Source: Solenopsis invicta (taxonomy: Eukaryota; Arthropoda; Insecta; Hymenoptera; Formicidae). Taken from it: a stretch of DNA of 64,000 bases. Of this stretch, positions 11,654 through 22,459 are shown in pieces. Made by a program: the position numbers and the translations under genes. The stretch spans positions 14,550,270 through 14,614,269 of the forward strand of contig NC_052669.1 of assembly GCF_016802725.1 (NCBI RefSeq), read 5' to 3'. Position 1 is the first letter of the stretch. The number at the start of each line of letters is the position of its first letter. The notes under the pieces were generated by a model. It ran no database searches. It had not been told where the DNA came from and worked only from the letters and a program-made list of their open reading frames with translations.

Positions 11654-12785
11654 TGTAACAAACCGCCTTCCGACCCCCCCTCCCTCGGACCGCCGAACCG
11701 TCCGAACCGTCCGGCCGAACATCCGCCGGACGGCAAGTAACGGCGCATAGCGCCTAATAAATACTCTGATAACGGAGCAAATACACGATCGCTCCCGCGC
11801 TCGCATCTCCGCGCGCACGCGCTCTCGTTCCCGCGCCGTCCGCAGCTCTGTGCGCGTGGCCCGAAACGGAAGACCCGAGATCGAGTGGCGGGGATGCTGC
11901 CGCCGGACCGCTCCGCCGTGACACGTCACGCATCCCCGTGCCTCGATCCTCGGGTATATAAGGCGACGTTCGCCGGAGGCGAGCACCTTGTCCGCTCCTG
12001 GCCGGCCTACCGACCAGAAGCTCCCCAGTTGCGACCGAGATCGAGCGCCTCGGTCTCTGCTGAGACACTTGGCTCGCAGCCAACTCCGCTCCAAATTCCG
12101 CTTTCGCTTTCCGACCCGCTGCCTGGACTCAAGTGAAACTTGGGCCCTATCAAGATACTTGACGACAGCACGATCCTCTCCGCCGCCCAAGCTCGACGCT
12201 GCCTCGCGTAAAGGGATACGGTGCTCCGTGCCTCCACCAAGCGCACTTGGCGTGAGGTAGTGTCCTCCGGCGATCTCGACAGCGGTATTAACCGCCTCGC
12301 AACGATCCGCGCGAAACACCGACACCGACCGCACGGATCCGTGCGTGTGTACGCGCCCCGTCTTACCGCACCACGCACCGCGTCGCGCACCAGTTTCACG
12401 GCCATCATAACAAGACCGCTTGGCTTCCAGGAAAATATCGCGACAGCGTTCCACGAAACGCGTCTCGGGTAGCAGGTGCGTCATGTAAATAAGTTTGTAC
12501 ATAGATTTCCTTGTTTCTGTCCGCGAAATAACGTCCGCCCGCGCGTTAGACTAAGTTCCGCGATTTGTCACCGGCCGATCGTGTCTTTGCACGTTTGTTA
12601 TAACTGCACCGCCAACCGGATTATAAAAGACCTGTATATTTTCACGAGGCGTATGCTAGCCTCGCCGCATTCACAATAAACGCTGTTTTATCACACCAAC
12701 CAAAACGCTTTTTAATCTCTTCAGGCGACCTTTCGCGCCCGTTCCCATACCGTCGACCGTCCGTGCGCGAAGTACGGTCGTTACA
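11654..12785 (+). mobile_element. solo LTR, family A copy 1
   Basis: The 1132-bp GC-rich segment starts TGTAACAAACCGCC and ends GGTCGTTACA, flanked by ACTG on both sides (4-bp target duplication). A TATATAAG box lies at 11954-11961 and AATAAA at about 12675, consistent with a complete LTR. There is no gag or pol, so it is a recombination-derived solo LTR, probably Ty3/gypsy. The long GC-rich frames on both strands (up to 310 codons on the minus strand) are artefacts of CpG-rich sequence. It interrupts the long-TIR transposase. Copies 2 and 3 are at 26064 and 40429. Confidence 0.88.
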
Positions 12786-13357
12786 ACTGTAAAGGCAACA
12801 TCAAATATGTGGTATAAGCTTGGAATACCCACAGTTGAGCATGATAACATTGTAACTAAATTAAAAAAATTACGTTTAGTCTGGATCAATTTAAAGAAAA
12901 ATAAAAATTTTAATTTGTCAAAGAAAGAAAATTTTATTCAAAATATGAATAAAATATTTGATATTGCACATGTCAATATTAGTAATAAACTGAAGCAAAA
13001 CAGCTATTGTGTTATTACATGTGCGTGAAAGAAGGAAAACGGTGTAAATTTGCAAATAGTTTTACATCCTTGTTTCGTAATGAATGTGTTATTGAAAAAA
13101 AATAGAGACAATTAAAGACAATCCTTATACCGAACATAGTGATCAGAAATTAATTTATCTCTCGGAATTATCTGATTCTTCTGAATCAGCGGATGATTGT
13201 TATGAACCGCCGAATCCTAAAAAAAGACGTTTTTCAAGAAATATTATTGGTAATGTCACGTCCGCGACGCTGCGGGTATAATTTTTCGACACCGATATTG
13301 AGCAGACTGGCAAGTCGGCATTCACTAACAAATTCAACTGTCAGTTTGCGTCCTGTT

Positions 13358-13700
13358 CTTAACATTTTCAAGCGCCGAATAGTCGCGGCAAAGTGATCTG
13401 CACGCACGGCCAGTAAGTCGTAAAATCGTATTTAACATTTTCCAGTGACGGAGGGTCACTAGAGAAAAGCTGCGCCCACGACACTCAAAAAATAATAAAA
13501 TTTCAATCCAACATTTTCCAGCGCCGGATGGTTGTGGCGGAGAAGTCCGCTCACACGACACTTGAAAGCTACCGCGACAGAGAAATCTGTCGCGCGACCG
13601 TTAAAGTCATAAAATCGTGAATTGAGATTTTCTTGACATTTTTCAATGCCGGATGGTCGCGACGGAGAAGTTCGCTCGCACGGCACTTAAGATCCATAAA
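13358..13700 (+). repeat. tandem GC-rich U3 repeats
   Basis: Four imperfect copies of a unit starting ACATTTTCCAGCGCCGGATG and running into GCTC(A/G)CACGGCACTT, at about 13358, 13434, 13510 and 13634. Their position upstream of the TATA box at 13807 fits enhancer-like repeats in an LTR U3 region. Confidence 0.65.
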
Positions 13701-13802
13701 TTTAAGTTTCCTTATTTAAGAAATCCGAGTGGTGGTTGCATCAGCAGCAACCCCCACTAAGAGTACCGACTTGCCGCGCTTTTCTCAGAGCTGTGTCTAA
13801 AA

Positions 13803-13818
13803 CTCGTATAAATAGGGA
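13803..13818 (+). promoter_or_regulatory. TATA box of the 2.1-kb LTR-like element
   Basis: CGTATAAATAGGGATG, followed about 30-45 bp downstream by TTCGAACTTGACAGTTGAG, which is typical spacing for an insect core promoter. It is predicted to drive a transcript including the Cys-rich frames if termination at AATAAA (about 14164) is bypassed. Confidence 0.55.
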
Positions 13819-14424
13819 TGCAGCCCGCGACTCCGGGCAGTTCGAACTTGACAGTTGAGATCAAGGCTAGAGTAGCCGGGACAGTTCCGTGTCAAAATTG
13901 TAGCGACCAAGTTCTCCCCGAGCTACTAGTACGCGATAATCAATTCAAGCGAGTCATTCTATTTCCAAGTCCACTCTAATTTCGATTCTAACTCTAACTC
14001 GAGATTCATTCTAACTCAAATTCTAATTCAAGATCCATTCTAATTCTAATTCTAAACCTAACCCGAGATCCAATTTAATCTTAATCCTAGTTCAAAATCC
14101 ACTTTAAACTTAATTTTAATGTAGTCGTAGTTTTAAATTGTGTCATTCTTTTGTGCTTATATTAATAAAGGGTAGTTACACACAAACGCTTTCGCACAGT
14201 TTCCACACCTAACCTCCCCCGCTTCCATGTATGCAACATCGCGAGTGTAGTAAACAATCAGAGGCACTACGACCGAGACCTGAGAACAACGGGACAGCCA
14301 AGAGGGACGGGGCATCCATCACCTGACCGGCGCAGTCTGCAACCAAGGCAACAGCTTCAGGGCCCCATCGCGATCCCCACAAGCGTCACCAAAAGATAAG
14401 TCACGACGCCCCATTAAAACAAGC

Positions 14425-14820
14425 ATGATAAACAACCCATACTTCTCAACCCGGACCTCTTACTTCAGCTGGCTTAACTCTGCGCTGTGTAACCTAGCCA
14501 CCTTCCACCAGCACCAGATTAACCGCACCATCGTTTGCGACAGGTGCCAAGTTAACTTACCCCCTTGCGACCGCATATATTACGACTCGATCACGCGTCA
14601 CTATTTAATTGTCGGCGGGGACGAAGAAGCCATACGGTGTTCGTCCTGCAATACTTTAATCTCATTTCCGGAGACCGCGGTTGACTGCGTCGAGTGCTAC
14701 GAAGCACTAAACAATCTCGCGCGTCAAATATATATAACGGAGAATAAACCATATCTTAAGTCCGAGGCCACAGTCATTGAAATCGAGGCAACTTACGCGT
14801 GCCCTCTCCCTGAGGAGTAA
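14425..14820 (+). CDS. Cys-rich zinc-ribbon-like protein, frame 1
   Basis: 131 codons from an ATG, opening MINNPYFSTRTSYFSW. It has paired CxxC motifs: CDRC (about residue 38), CSSC (about 72) and CVEC (about 92). Between the first two lies a YDSITRHYLIVGG segment. The spacing suggests a small zinc-binding fold. The same pattern recurs in the next frame (14860-15181), where CARC, CLEC, a GVITHYIYLG segment and CDSC are in the same order, so the two are probably duplicated domains. No known family recognised. It lies inside a presumed LTR, which is unusual. The stop at 14818 may be a later mutation in a longer two-domain frame. Confidence 0.5.
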   Translation: MINNPYFSTRTSYFSWLNSALCNLATFHQHQINRTIVCDRCQVNLPPCDRIYYDSITRHYLIVGGDEEAIRCSSCNTLISFPETAVDCVECYEALNNLARQIYITENKPYLKSEATVIEIEATYACPLPEE

Positions 14821-14859
14821 ATCGGAACATGTGCCCTCGCTTGCGCGTAGCATTAAATC

Positions 14860-15181
14860 GAATTCCACCCAGCGCGAGCCAGATCGTGTATTTGGGGCAT
14901 GGTTACGCTGCGCGCGGTGCGTGACCTCGCTATATTTTTACAATCGCAAAACGGCAATAGTGTGTCTCGAGTGCAAAAGTAAGCACTCGAGCATTACAAA
15001 AAGTGATTACTCCGGGGTAATCACCCACTACATTTATCTCGGATTCGTATATAGCCCTGAAAGGTGCGATTCTTGTCGCGCACCAGTAGCTGCTCGGCGT
15101 CACATTCTCGATTGTCATCGTTATCCTCGCGAGCTAGAGGAGTTCGTCGCACACTTAATTCAGGAAAAAGCCGTGGAATGA
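14860..15181 (+). CDS. Cys-rich zinc-ribbon-like domain, frame 2 (paralogous to the preceding frame)
   Basis: Open for 134 codons from a non-ATG codon at 14777; the conserved part starts near REPDRVFGAWLRCARC. It contains CARC, CLEC and CDSC pairs, a single C in the ILDCHRYP block and the sentence GVITHYIYLGFVYSP, mirroring SITRHYLIVGG of the upstream frame. The two frames overlap by 44 nt and are offset by one, so this is either a frameshifted second half of one protein or a separate domain translated by frameshifting. No catalytic motif seen; nucleic-acid or protein binding is only a guess from the zinc-ribbon look. Confidence 0.45.
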
Positions 15182-16999
15182 CTCCGATGCAACCATTTTG
15201 GCACTCTCGCGGCATTTATTCTAAGGCGGTATAAAATTTCCCTCTCGATCCCCTATTGCAGAGAAATCGGGCCCGTCCACCGGTAAATCCGGCCACGCGA
15301 TCCGCCCCTGGGCTGTGGGGTCCCTGAAGCTCGTGCTTCGAAAACAGCCGGCCCCGCGCTTTTTGCCGACTCGGCATCGCGCTCGGTCGGGACGTAACAG
15401 TAACAAAAAACTGTGTTGCGCTCTAGATCGAGTTAACTTAACAGATAGGAATGCAACATATATTTTGGCATCAGTATGTTCTGCACTTGATACAAGTATA
15501 AATACTCGTAAACCTCCATGTTCAAGAAGTTCGATTAAGCGTGTCCGAGAAAGAGCTAGGAAGGATTTATTATTATCGGTAAAAAATTCATGTAAATTCA
15601 GTGGACATTTAACAATTCATTGGGATGGAAAATCAAAAAAGATATTTTAAGTGATAAATCTGAACGCTGAGCAGTGATTGTTACGGGTAATGATACCGAG
15701 CAACTGTTCCACAGGAATTCCACAGTTATCGTCAGGCACAAGACAGGCAGTTGCAGAAACCATATATAATTTAATTACCGAGTGGAATTTATCGAATTAC
15801 ATAAATAGCATGTGTTTTGACACTACGTCTAGTAACACAAGAATGCATGAAGGAGCTTGCGTTCATTTAGAGAAAAAAATGAAAAGGGAACTTTATTATT
15901 TCGCTTGTCGACATCACATTCACGAATTGCTCGTTTCAGCGGTTTTTAATACGTTATTTGAAGTTTCCTCTGGGCCCAACATCAAAATATTCCAGCGTTT
16001 ACGAAATTCTTGGAATTCAATTAATCAAGACCGATACGAATTAGCTATTGTTGATAAAAAAAATTTGCAACATAATAATTCCAATAAAAGTAAGCACCGA
16101 AAAATTTATCAAAAAGCAATTGCAAAAAAATCATGCGAGAGAAGATTATAGAGAGTTATTGCAAATGTCACTGCTATTTTTAGGAGAAAATCTTGAAAAA
16201 AAAATAAAGATTTATCCTCCAGGTGGTGTCATAAAGCTCGTCGGTTGGCGAAATTAATTTTTTGTTTGAAAATGTATTTGTTCAGAGGACAGTTAAAGCT
16301 TACTCAGACAGACAGATTATCATCCCTGCAGCAATTCAACACTTTTGTAGTCAAAGTTTATTTGAAATATTAGTATCAATGCGAATACGCTAATTTATGT
16401 CCACTCAATGATCTTCAGTTATTAAAAGAACTTTGTGAATTCGATAAAATTAACGCTTCTATTTCTACTGCAACTTTTAAGACTTTCTCGAGACACCTTT
16501 GGTATTGACACGAGAGCTTAGCTGGTTTAGCTTTTTCTGATGATAGAATCGCTATTGAGAAGAAAAAATTAATGGTTAAAGTTTTGAAAATTGAGTGCAG
16601 TCCAAATAAAGTAAGAAAATATTTATACTTAAAAAGAATGTACAAACTTAGAAAATAACCGAATGTATAAATGTAAATACAAAGAAATTTTTTGTTCGGT
16701 ATGACATATCTCTCAATTTTTTAAACGCTGATCCTTCAAGTTGGGAAAACGATAATGACTACAAGCAAGCATTTCAAATTGTGAAGACATTAAAAGTGGT
16801 TAATAATGTTGCTGAGCGAGGTATAGCGCTTGCTGAAAAATACAATAGTACATTGACATTTAATGAAACTCAGAAACAGTACCTATACCAAAGTGTTAAG
16901 CAACACATTAAAAACTTTCCAAATTGTTCTAAAAACGTATTAATTAACCAACTGTAATTAATGTTATAATAAAATTAATTAAAAGTTTAAGAAATTTAA

Positions 17000-17827
17000 G
17001 TTGCTTTTTATTATTGTGATGTTTTGTTACTTTTCTTTTATTGGACTTACAACGAAGAAGTTACATTTTATTATGTTCGTTTGAGCAATGAGAAATTGAA
17101 TGAAGTGCAAAAGATTTTTTTTATTTATCACAATTTTGAATTGAATAAATCATACATTCCAACGTTTGTCTTTTATTTTTTATATTCCTTTCAGACAAAT
17201 TTCATTTATAAAATATTTTTTATAAAAATTTTAAAAAAATATTTTTTATGAAAACATTTATAAAATATATTTTTTATAAAAATATTTTTCTTTACCAAAA
17301 AATTGTTACGAAAATTAAATCTGGTGTTGGTATGAGGGCCAAGCTTAAGAAAATTCGTATCTTTTTAAGCATTTTATGATTGCAGCGTTGTCTATCAATA
17401 AATGTTGAAGTTTCTGTATATCGTAATATATTCTCCATTGAACAAGGAAATCGATATCACAAACAATTTTCGACTGCGACTTGTCAAAATAGGTTTTTTA
17501 AGCCTTTAAATATCCATTTTTATGAAAATTCGAGTTTTGAAGGATTAAATAAATGACTTATTGTCAGTATTTTTAGCTACAAAAATTCAAGCTTATATAT
17601 TTAATTCCTAGCAATAATATCTCAATGATCAACTCAACAGGATATGCTTCTATATGTTTTAAAAAAATTAAAATAGCATTATGTCGATTTTCGTGTTTAA
17701 ACGACTTCAGAGACCTCTAAAACATTTTTGATAAATCTGAAAAAAAAGCAAAATTACTTTTGCAACATATATACTTTCAATTTCCGGTGAATGCCATGAA
17801 GAAAAAAACAGTCGGTTTTTTTGGATC

Positions 17828-17832
<5 letters not shown>
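17000..17832 (-). repeat. right long terminal inverted repeat
   Basis: Reverse complement of 10580-11297, slightly longer because of internal A/T-rich indels (17220-17300). It ends GTCGGTTTTTTTGGATCACC followed by CT and a TA tract. Confidence 0.8.

Positions 17833-17880
<48 letters not shown>
17833..17880. repeat. (TA)n microsatellite
   Basis: TA tract immediately outside the right TIR of the long-TIR transposon. Confidence 0.9.
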
Positions 17881-17883
<3 letters not shown>

Positions 17884-17884
17884 A

Positions 17885-20800
17885 GGAGCATCCTATGAGG
17901 ACACTTTCAAGGGGCCAAGGCATACTGTTGGGACATTTCGATACTTTGGGGACTGGTCTCAAAAAAAATTTGAGTTCTATCGCATACATTGGGGACTTAT
18001 ATATTTCTATATTTAACGCATACTTTGGGGCAAAAATTTTATATGATTCTTGCTATAGAATGGCGCCACCTAGAAGCATGTCCTTAAACAATACTTTCAC
18101 TACATTAAATCATATAATGCATATTTTACATGTATTCCTTTTAAGAGGAACGTAAAAACATATTAAAAGATTAATAGTAACTAATTATTGTATTGTTAGT
18201 CAATTCTAGTATCATTACGTCAGTATTAGATAAATAGTAATAAAATAACTAATAATCTTAATATGTAACTAAAAATTTTATTTCCAAGGAAAAAAAGCAT
18301 ACAAGTTTATATTTATGTATTATAAAATATTTTAATGAAAACATTGATGGAAAACTGTCTGCAAATTATACAATAGATATAATACCCTGATGAAAACGTT
18401 CTCAAACTAACATCTACCCTGATAATTTCAAAACAAACATTAAGTTCAGACATAAGGGTTTTATAACAACGTTTTTCGAGTTGTACATAACTCAAATAAT
18501 ATTTATTTCAAGAACCAACGGTTAAAAAATTTCAACTGTATAAAACATATCTAGAAAGATTTGGATGAAACCTTTTTACAGACACCACGGAACATATGCC
18601 TTTAAAATTCCAGAACACATGGTTAATTTGATAACGTTCTCGACGTGCATACATAGTTTGTACAATTTAAAGATTGTCCCCAAACAATGCTTTTGGCGAA
18701 AGGATTTAAAAGTGTAATGATATATTAAGGTATATTTTATTGGCTGAGAAAATGAAAACATAAGATATCCAATAATTTCTAACATGAAGATCAATGACGG
18801 TTTTAACAGATTAATCAGATGAGCAAATTGTATGCATACATAGTGATACCTATACGTCAGTAAACAAAAATTTAACAATAAAATATTGTCACGTCGGCCC
18901 GTGCCTGTTAGGACAGAAACCAATCGGACACTCGTGGAGAGGATTTAGCGGTCAACCTTGAGCACACTCCTTGTTAAGCGCGGGAATGTTGATGTAAACA
19001 AGTCGCGTTTGTCACGCGATCGTCGTTTGTTACATACAGGGTGTTCGCTAAAAAGAGTTTCCCCTCTCTTAGGATGACATACAAAATAAGCAGAAATATC
19101 ATTTATCATATTACAAAGTTCGCAAAATTTAGCGACATTTGTAATTAAAATCAACGACTTAACCCGGTTTTCCGCCAATTCTATACGCGCTGCTAGAGAT
19201 GACCGTCCGCTGTTTACGGTACGGGGAAAATTGTTTGTTATGTGCCACAATAGAAATTCGAGCGGTGTCTGGCCATTTGAAGAACAATTTCCACGCAAAT
19301 ATAGATGCTTGGAATGGGAGGGGGTGAACGTATCTCATAGCGTGTTAGCTTAAATCGGAAAAGTGCCTGGAATCGATTATATATGTTTAAAACATTTAAT
19401 GAAGACATTTGCTTGGGTCAACGCATACTTCGGGGACATTTCAATAATTTGGGGACATGTCTCAAAGAAATTTTTGATTAATTGCATTGGTCTTTCTTTC
19501 CTCCATAGAAAGAAAGCAATTTCTGTAATGATCGAAATGATTTCAATGTATATGGCAAATGAAACTAAATCTTTGTCACTGATTAATGATATGAATATAT
19601 ATATTTATTTTTTTCGTACAAGGACCAACGGTTAAAAAATTCCAACTCTCTCTTTGAAGTATATCGAGAAAGATTTGGAAAAAACATTTTTACTGACACA
19701 CGGAATATGTGCCTCTAAAATTCCAGAAAACAGTTAATTTGAGAATGTCCTTGAATGCATACATAGTTTGTACAATTTAAAGATTGTCCCCAAACAATGC
19801 TTTTGGTGGAAGAATTTAAAAGTGTAATGATATATTAAGTTATATTTTATTGGCTGAGAAAATAAAATCATACAATATCTTCTAACATGAAGATCAATGA
19901 CGGTTTTAACAGATTAATCAGATGAGCAAATTGTATGAATACATAGTGGTACCAATACGTCAGTAAACAAAAATTTAACAATAAGATATTGCCACGTCGG
20001 TCCGTGCCTGTTATGACAGAAACTAAACGGACACTCGTGAGAAAATTTATTGGTCAACCTTGAGCACACTCCTTGTTAAGCGCGTAAATGTTGATGTATA
20101 CAAGTCGCGTTTGTCACGCGATCGTCGCTTGTTACATACAGGGTGTTCGCTAAAAAGAGTTCCACCTCTCTTGGGATGACACACAAAATAAGCAGAAATA
20201 TCCTTTATCATATTACAATGTTTTTAAAATTTAGCGACGTTTGTAAGTAAAATCAGCGACTTAACCAGGATTCTCGTCAATTGTATACGCGCTGCTAGAG
20301 ATGACCGTCCGCTGTCCGCGGTACGGGGGAAATTGTCTGTTATGTGCGACAATAGAAATTCGAGCAGTGTCTGGCCATTTGAAAAAAAGTTTCCACGGAA
20401 ATATAGATGCTTGGAGTGGGAGAGGGTGAACGTATCTCATAGCGTGTTAGCTTTCATCGGAAATCTGCCTGGAATCAATTATATATGTCTAAAGTATTTA
20501 ATGAAAACATTTGCCTGGGTCAACGCATACTTCGGGGACATTTCAATACTTTGGGGACATGTCTCGAAAAAATTTTTGATTAATTGCATAGGTCCTTCTT
20601 TTCTCCATAGTAAGAAAGCAATCTCCGTAATGATCGAAATGATTTCAATGTATATGCTGAATGAAACTAAATCTTTGTCACTGATTAAAGATAGTAACAT
20701 GAATACTCATTTTTTTCGTACAAGGAGCCACGGTTAAAAAACTCCAACTGTGTGAAATATATCTAGATGGATTTAGATAAAACCTTTTTACTGACACACG

Positions 20801-21255
20801 GAACATATGATTTTAAAATTCCAGAACAGACGGTTAATTTGAGAACGTTCTCGAGTGCATACACAGTTTATACAATTTAAATATTGTCCCCAAACAATGC
20901 TATTGGTAAAAGGATTTAAAAGTGTAATGATATTTTAAGCTTTCTTTTATTGGCTGACGAAATACAATCATACGAAGTCCAATAATTTCTAACACGAAGA
21001 TCAATGACGGTTTAACAGTTTAATCAGATGAGCAAATTGTATGAATACATAGTGGTACCTATACGTTAATAAACAAAAATTTAATAATAAGATATTACCA
21101 CGTCGGCGCGTGCTTGTCAGGACAGAAACCAAACGGACACACGTGAGAGGATTTAGTGGTCAACCTTGAGCACAATCCTTGTTAAGCGCGGGAATGTTGA
21201 TGTATACAAGTGGCGTTTGTCACGCGATCGTCACTTGTTACACACAGGGTGTTCG
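17885..21255. repeat. ~1.1-kb tandem repeat array, three-plus copies
   Basis: Landmarks recur at a period of about 1100 bp: CAACGGTTAAAAAA at 18519 and 19626 and a variant at 20732; ACAGGGTGTTCGCT at about 19036, 20137 and 21241; GGGGACATGTCTC at 19453 and 20553, with a diverged form at 17949. The first copy is longer (an extra stretch of about 400 bp between 18070 and 18470) and the last is cut at 21255 by the Penelope-like element. Within the unit ACAGGGTGTTCGCTAAAAAG resembles a mariner/MITE terminus. A 134-codon plus-strand frame in the third copy (20333-20737) is disrupted in the second, so I do not treat it as a gene. Confidence 0.8.
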
Positions 21256-21279
21256 CTGTGACAAAAGAATTCAGTCGTC

Positions 21280-21985
21280 ACAAAAGAATTCAGTTATCAG
21301 CTCATTGGTATACAGAGCCCTCACAGTTTCTGAACCAACGTTCCTGGATAAGGAGTTACAACATCTTAATCAGACCTTGACTAGGAATGGGTACAACAGC
21401 AAGAATATTAATCAGATAATCAAGAGATTGAAAAACAAGATCTCCAGTCCCAACGACACCGAAACTCTGGATGAAGAAAGAGAAAGGAAAATGACGGCTG
21501 TCTTTCTGTATCTTCAAGGTACAACAGAGCGCATAGGCAGAATTTTGAGTAAGCATAACATCAGAGTAATCTTCAAACTTCAGAAGAGAATTGCTCAATT
21601 ACTCCCTAACCCCAAGGATCAAAGACCAAACCTGGAAACACCGGTGTGTACAAGATACCTTGCGTCTGCGGAAAAGTGTACATAGGAGAAACCAGGAGAA
21701 AGATCAGGACACGGATCAAGGAACACCAGAAGTGTGTCAAATACAGCCACTTTTTGCAATCAGCCTTGGCGGAACATTGGATGGAGACTGGACATGCCGT
21801 ACAGTATGATAAGTTTACCATGTTGGCCCCGTTACAAAGCTACTTCGCCAGAAAATATCGGGAAAGTCTGGAAATCTTGAAACATACTGACAACCTCAAC
21901 CGCGACAAAGGTCTTCAAGTAAATTCTATTTGGCATACCGTTCTCCCGAATTTTTTAATTGACCGGCCGGTCAATCAAAACGCTC
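21280..21985 (+). pseudogene. PLE reverse-transcriptase tail plus GIY-YIG endonuclease
   Basis: In one frame (to about 21660) SLVYRALTVSEPTFLDKEL and LTRNGYNSKNINQII match the end of PLE RT. The next part is in another frame: from 21646 YKIPCVCGKVYIGETRRK and IKEH mark the GIY-YIG nuclease, followed by a SALAEHWMETGH block containing the usual conserved His and E region, and YFARKYRESLEI. So a frameshift lies near 21640-21660. The nuclease domain itself is open. The protein would nick target DNA to prime reverse transcription; this copy lacks most of the RT. Confidence 0.85.
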
Positions 21986-22084
21986 CTGTTGGCTGACCAA
22001 ATCACCCCCCCTTCACCCCAAACCCCACCGGTCGCAACCGGGATATATAAAGACCACCACAACCGAAGGGAGCTCAGTATCGGA

Positions 22085-22132
22085 GCTCTCAGCCCTGATG
22101 ATGCAAGCTGCAATGTTTGCAAAACGTCGGCA
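22085..22132 (+). ncRNA. degenerate hammerhead ribozyme motif of the PLE
   Basis: CTGATGA at 22095-22101 is followed by TGCAA...TTGCA (stem II) and then AAAACGTC where GAAACGTC is expected. The conserved G12 of GAAA appears replaced by A, so cleavage should be impaired. Hammerheads are a known feature of PLE terminal regions, supporting both this call and the PLE assignment. Confidence 0.5.
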
Positions 22133-22459
22133 AAATGCCCAACACGCACGTGGCATCCATCCGGAAACCATCTCGGTTAATGATATCAATGGCCACGAAA
22201 GCCTCAAGACTGGAAAAAATGATTTATTCATAAAATAAGCGGTAGACGTTGACTAAATAATAAGCGCAAAATAAAACAAAACAGAAGGAGTTAACAGAAA
22301 AGAAACAAAAGAGAACGGCTTGCCGGGGTCCAGCCAATAACTGGTAATTGGATTGCAAGCTGAATAGTAATGCGCAACAGAATTACTTCGGAATAACGCG
22401 CGAACAAAAACTAAAGGTTTGTTCAAAATACGTAATTAAACAAAAGAATTTACTTAGAT

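Larger units (their letters stand above)
13254..15399 (+). mobile_element. 2.1-kb LTR-like insertion with internal Cys-rich frames
   Basis: It starts TGTCACGTCCGCGAC and ends GGTCGGGACGTAACA, with GTAA directly repeated on both sides (13250-13253 and 15400-15403). Removing it restores the transposase segment. Internal order: tandem GC-rich repeats (13358-13700), a TATA box (CGTATAAATAGG, about 13807), AATAAA at about 14164, then two overlapping Cys-rich reading frames. This looks like U3-R-U5 of one very long LTR with coding sequence in U5, or a short complete non-autonomous element. No gag or pol is present and no second LTR was found inside it. Confidence 0.7.
11503..16957 (+). pseudogene. 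transposase of the long-TIR element, split by two LTRs and frameshifted
   Basis: Segment 1 runs 11503 (ATG) to 11653, segment 2 12786-13253 and segment 3 15400-16957 (stop TAA, with AATAAA just after). The reading frame runs straight across the first LTR when its 4-bp duplication is removed. Segment 2 has a Lys-rich N-terminal block (from MWYKLGIPT). Segment 3 has HWDGK, then CFDTTSSNT (probable catalytic Asp), then YFACRHHIHELL, then SSGPNIKIFQRL, and near the end a VNNVAERGIALAEKYN block. Several frameshifts and stops follow 15650 and 16150, so the gene is dead. The family is widespread in aphids, Hydra and ants; I could not name it with certainty. Confidence 0.7.
10580..17832 (+). mobile_element. 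long-TIR (hAT-like?) DNA transposon with two nested LTR insertions
   Basis: It is bounded by AGGGTGGTCCAAAAAAACCG and its near-perfect complement (ends GGATCACCCT). The inverted repeats extend inward for more than 700 bp. Subtracting the nested LTRs (11654-12785 and 13254-15399, with TSDs) leaves about 3.97 kb with one collinear transposase gene on the plus strand. Both edges abut TA tracts, which hide the target duplication. The superfamily is uncertain: the transposase resembles RNase-H-fold proteins common in aphids, Hydra and ants with a DTT..SNT block and a CRHH motif, which I place only loosely near hAT. Confidence 0.8.
21256..22215 (+). mobile_element. Penelope-like element (PLE), 5'-truncated 3' end
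   Basis: It begins abruptly inside the third 1.1-kb repeat with a short duplicated ACAAAAGAATTCAGT phrase, then encodes the end of the reverse transcriptase and the GIY-YIG endonuclease, then a 3' region with a TATA-like GGATATATAAAGACC and a degenerate hammerhead motif. PLEs insert by target-primed reverse transcription and are commonly 5'-truncated. The 3' boundary with the gypsy fragment is near 22215. Confidence 0.78.

Noticed and set aside
11570..12502. 310-codon minus-strand Arg-rich frame and other long frames here
   Set aside because: They lie in a GC-rich solo LTR with exact target duplication; high GC suppresses stop codons and no domain is visible.
20333..20737. 134-codon frame in the third 1.1-kb repeat
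   Set aside because: The equivalent frame is shortened and shifted in the second copy, and no motif is recognised.
21606..22231. Several frames overlapping the PLE on the opposite strand
   Set aside because: Shadow frames of the GIY-YIG coding sequence and its 3' UTR.
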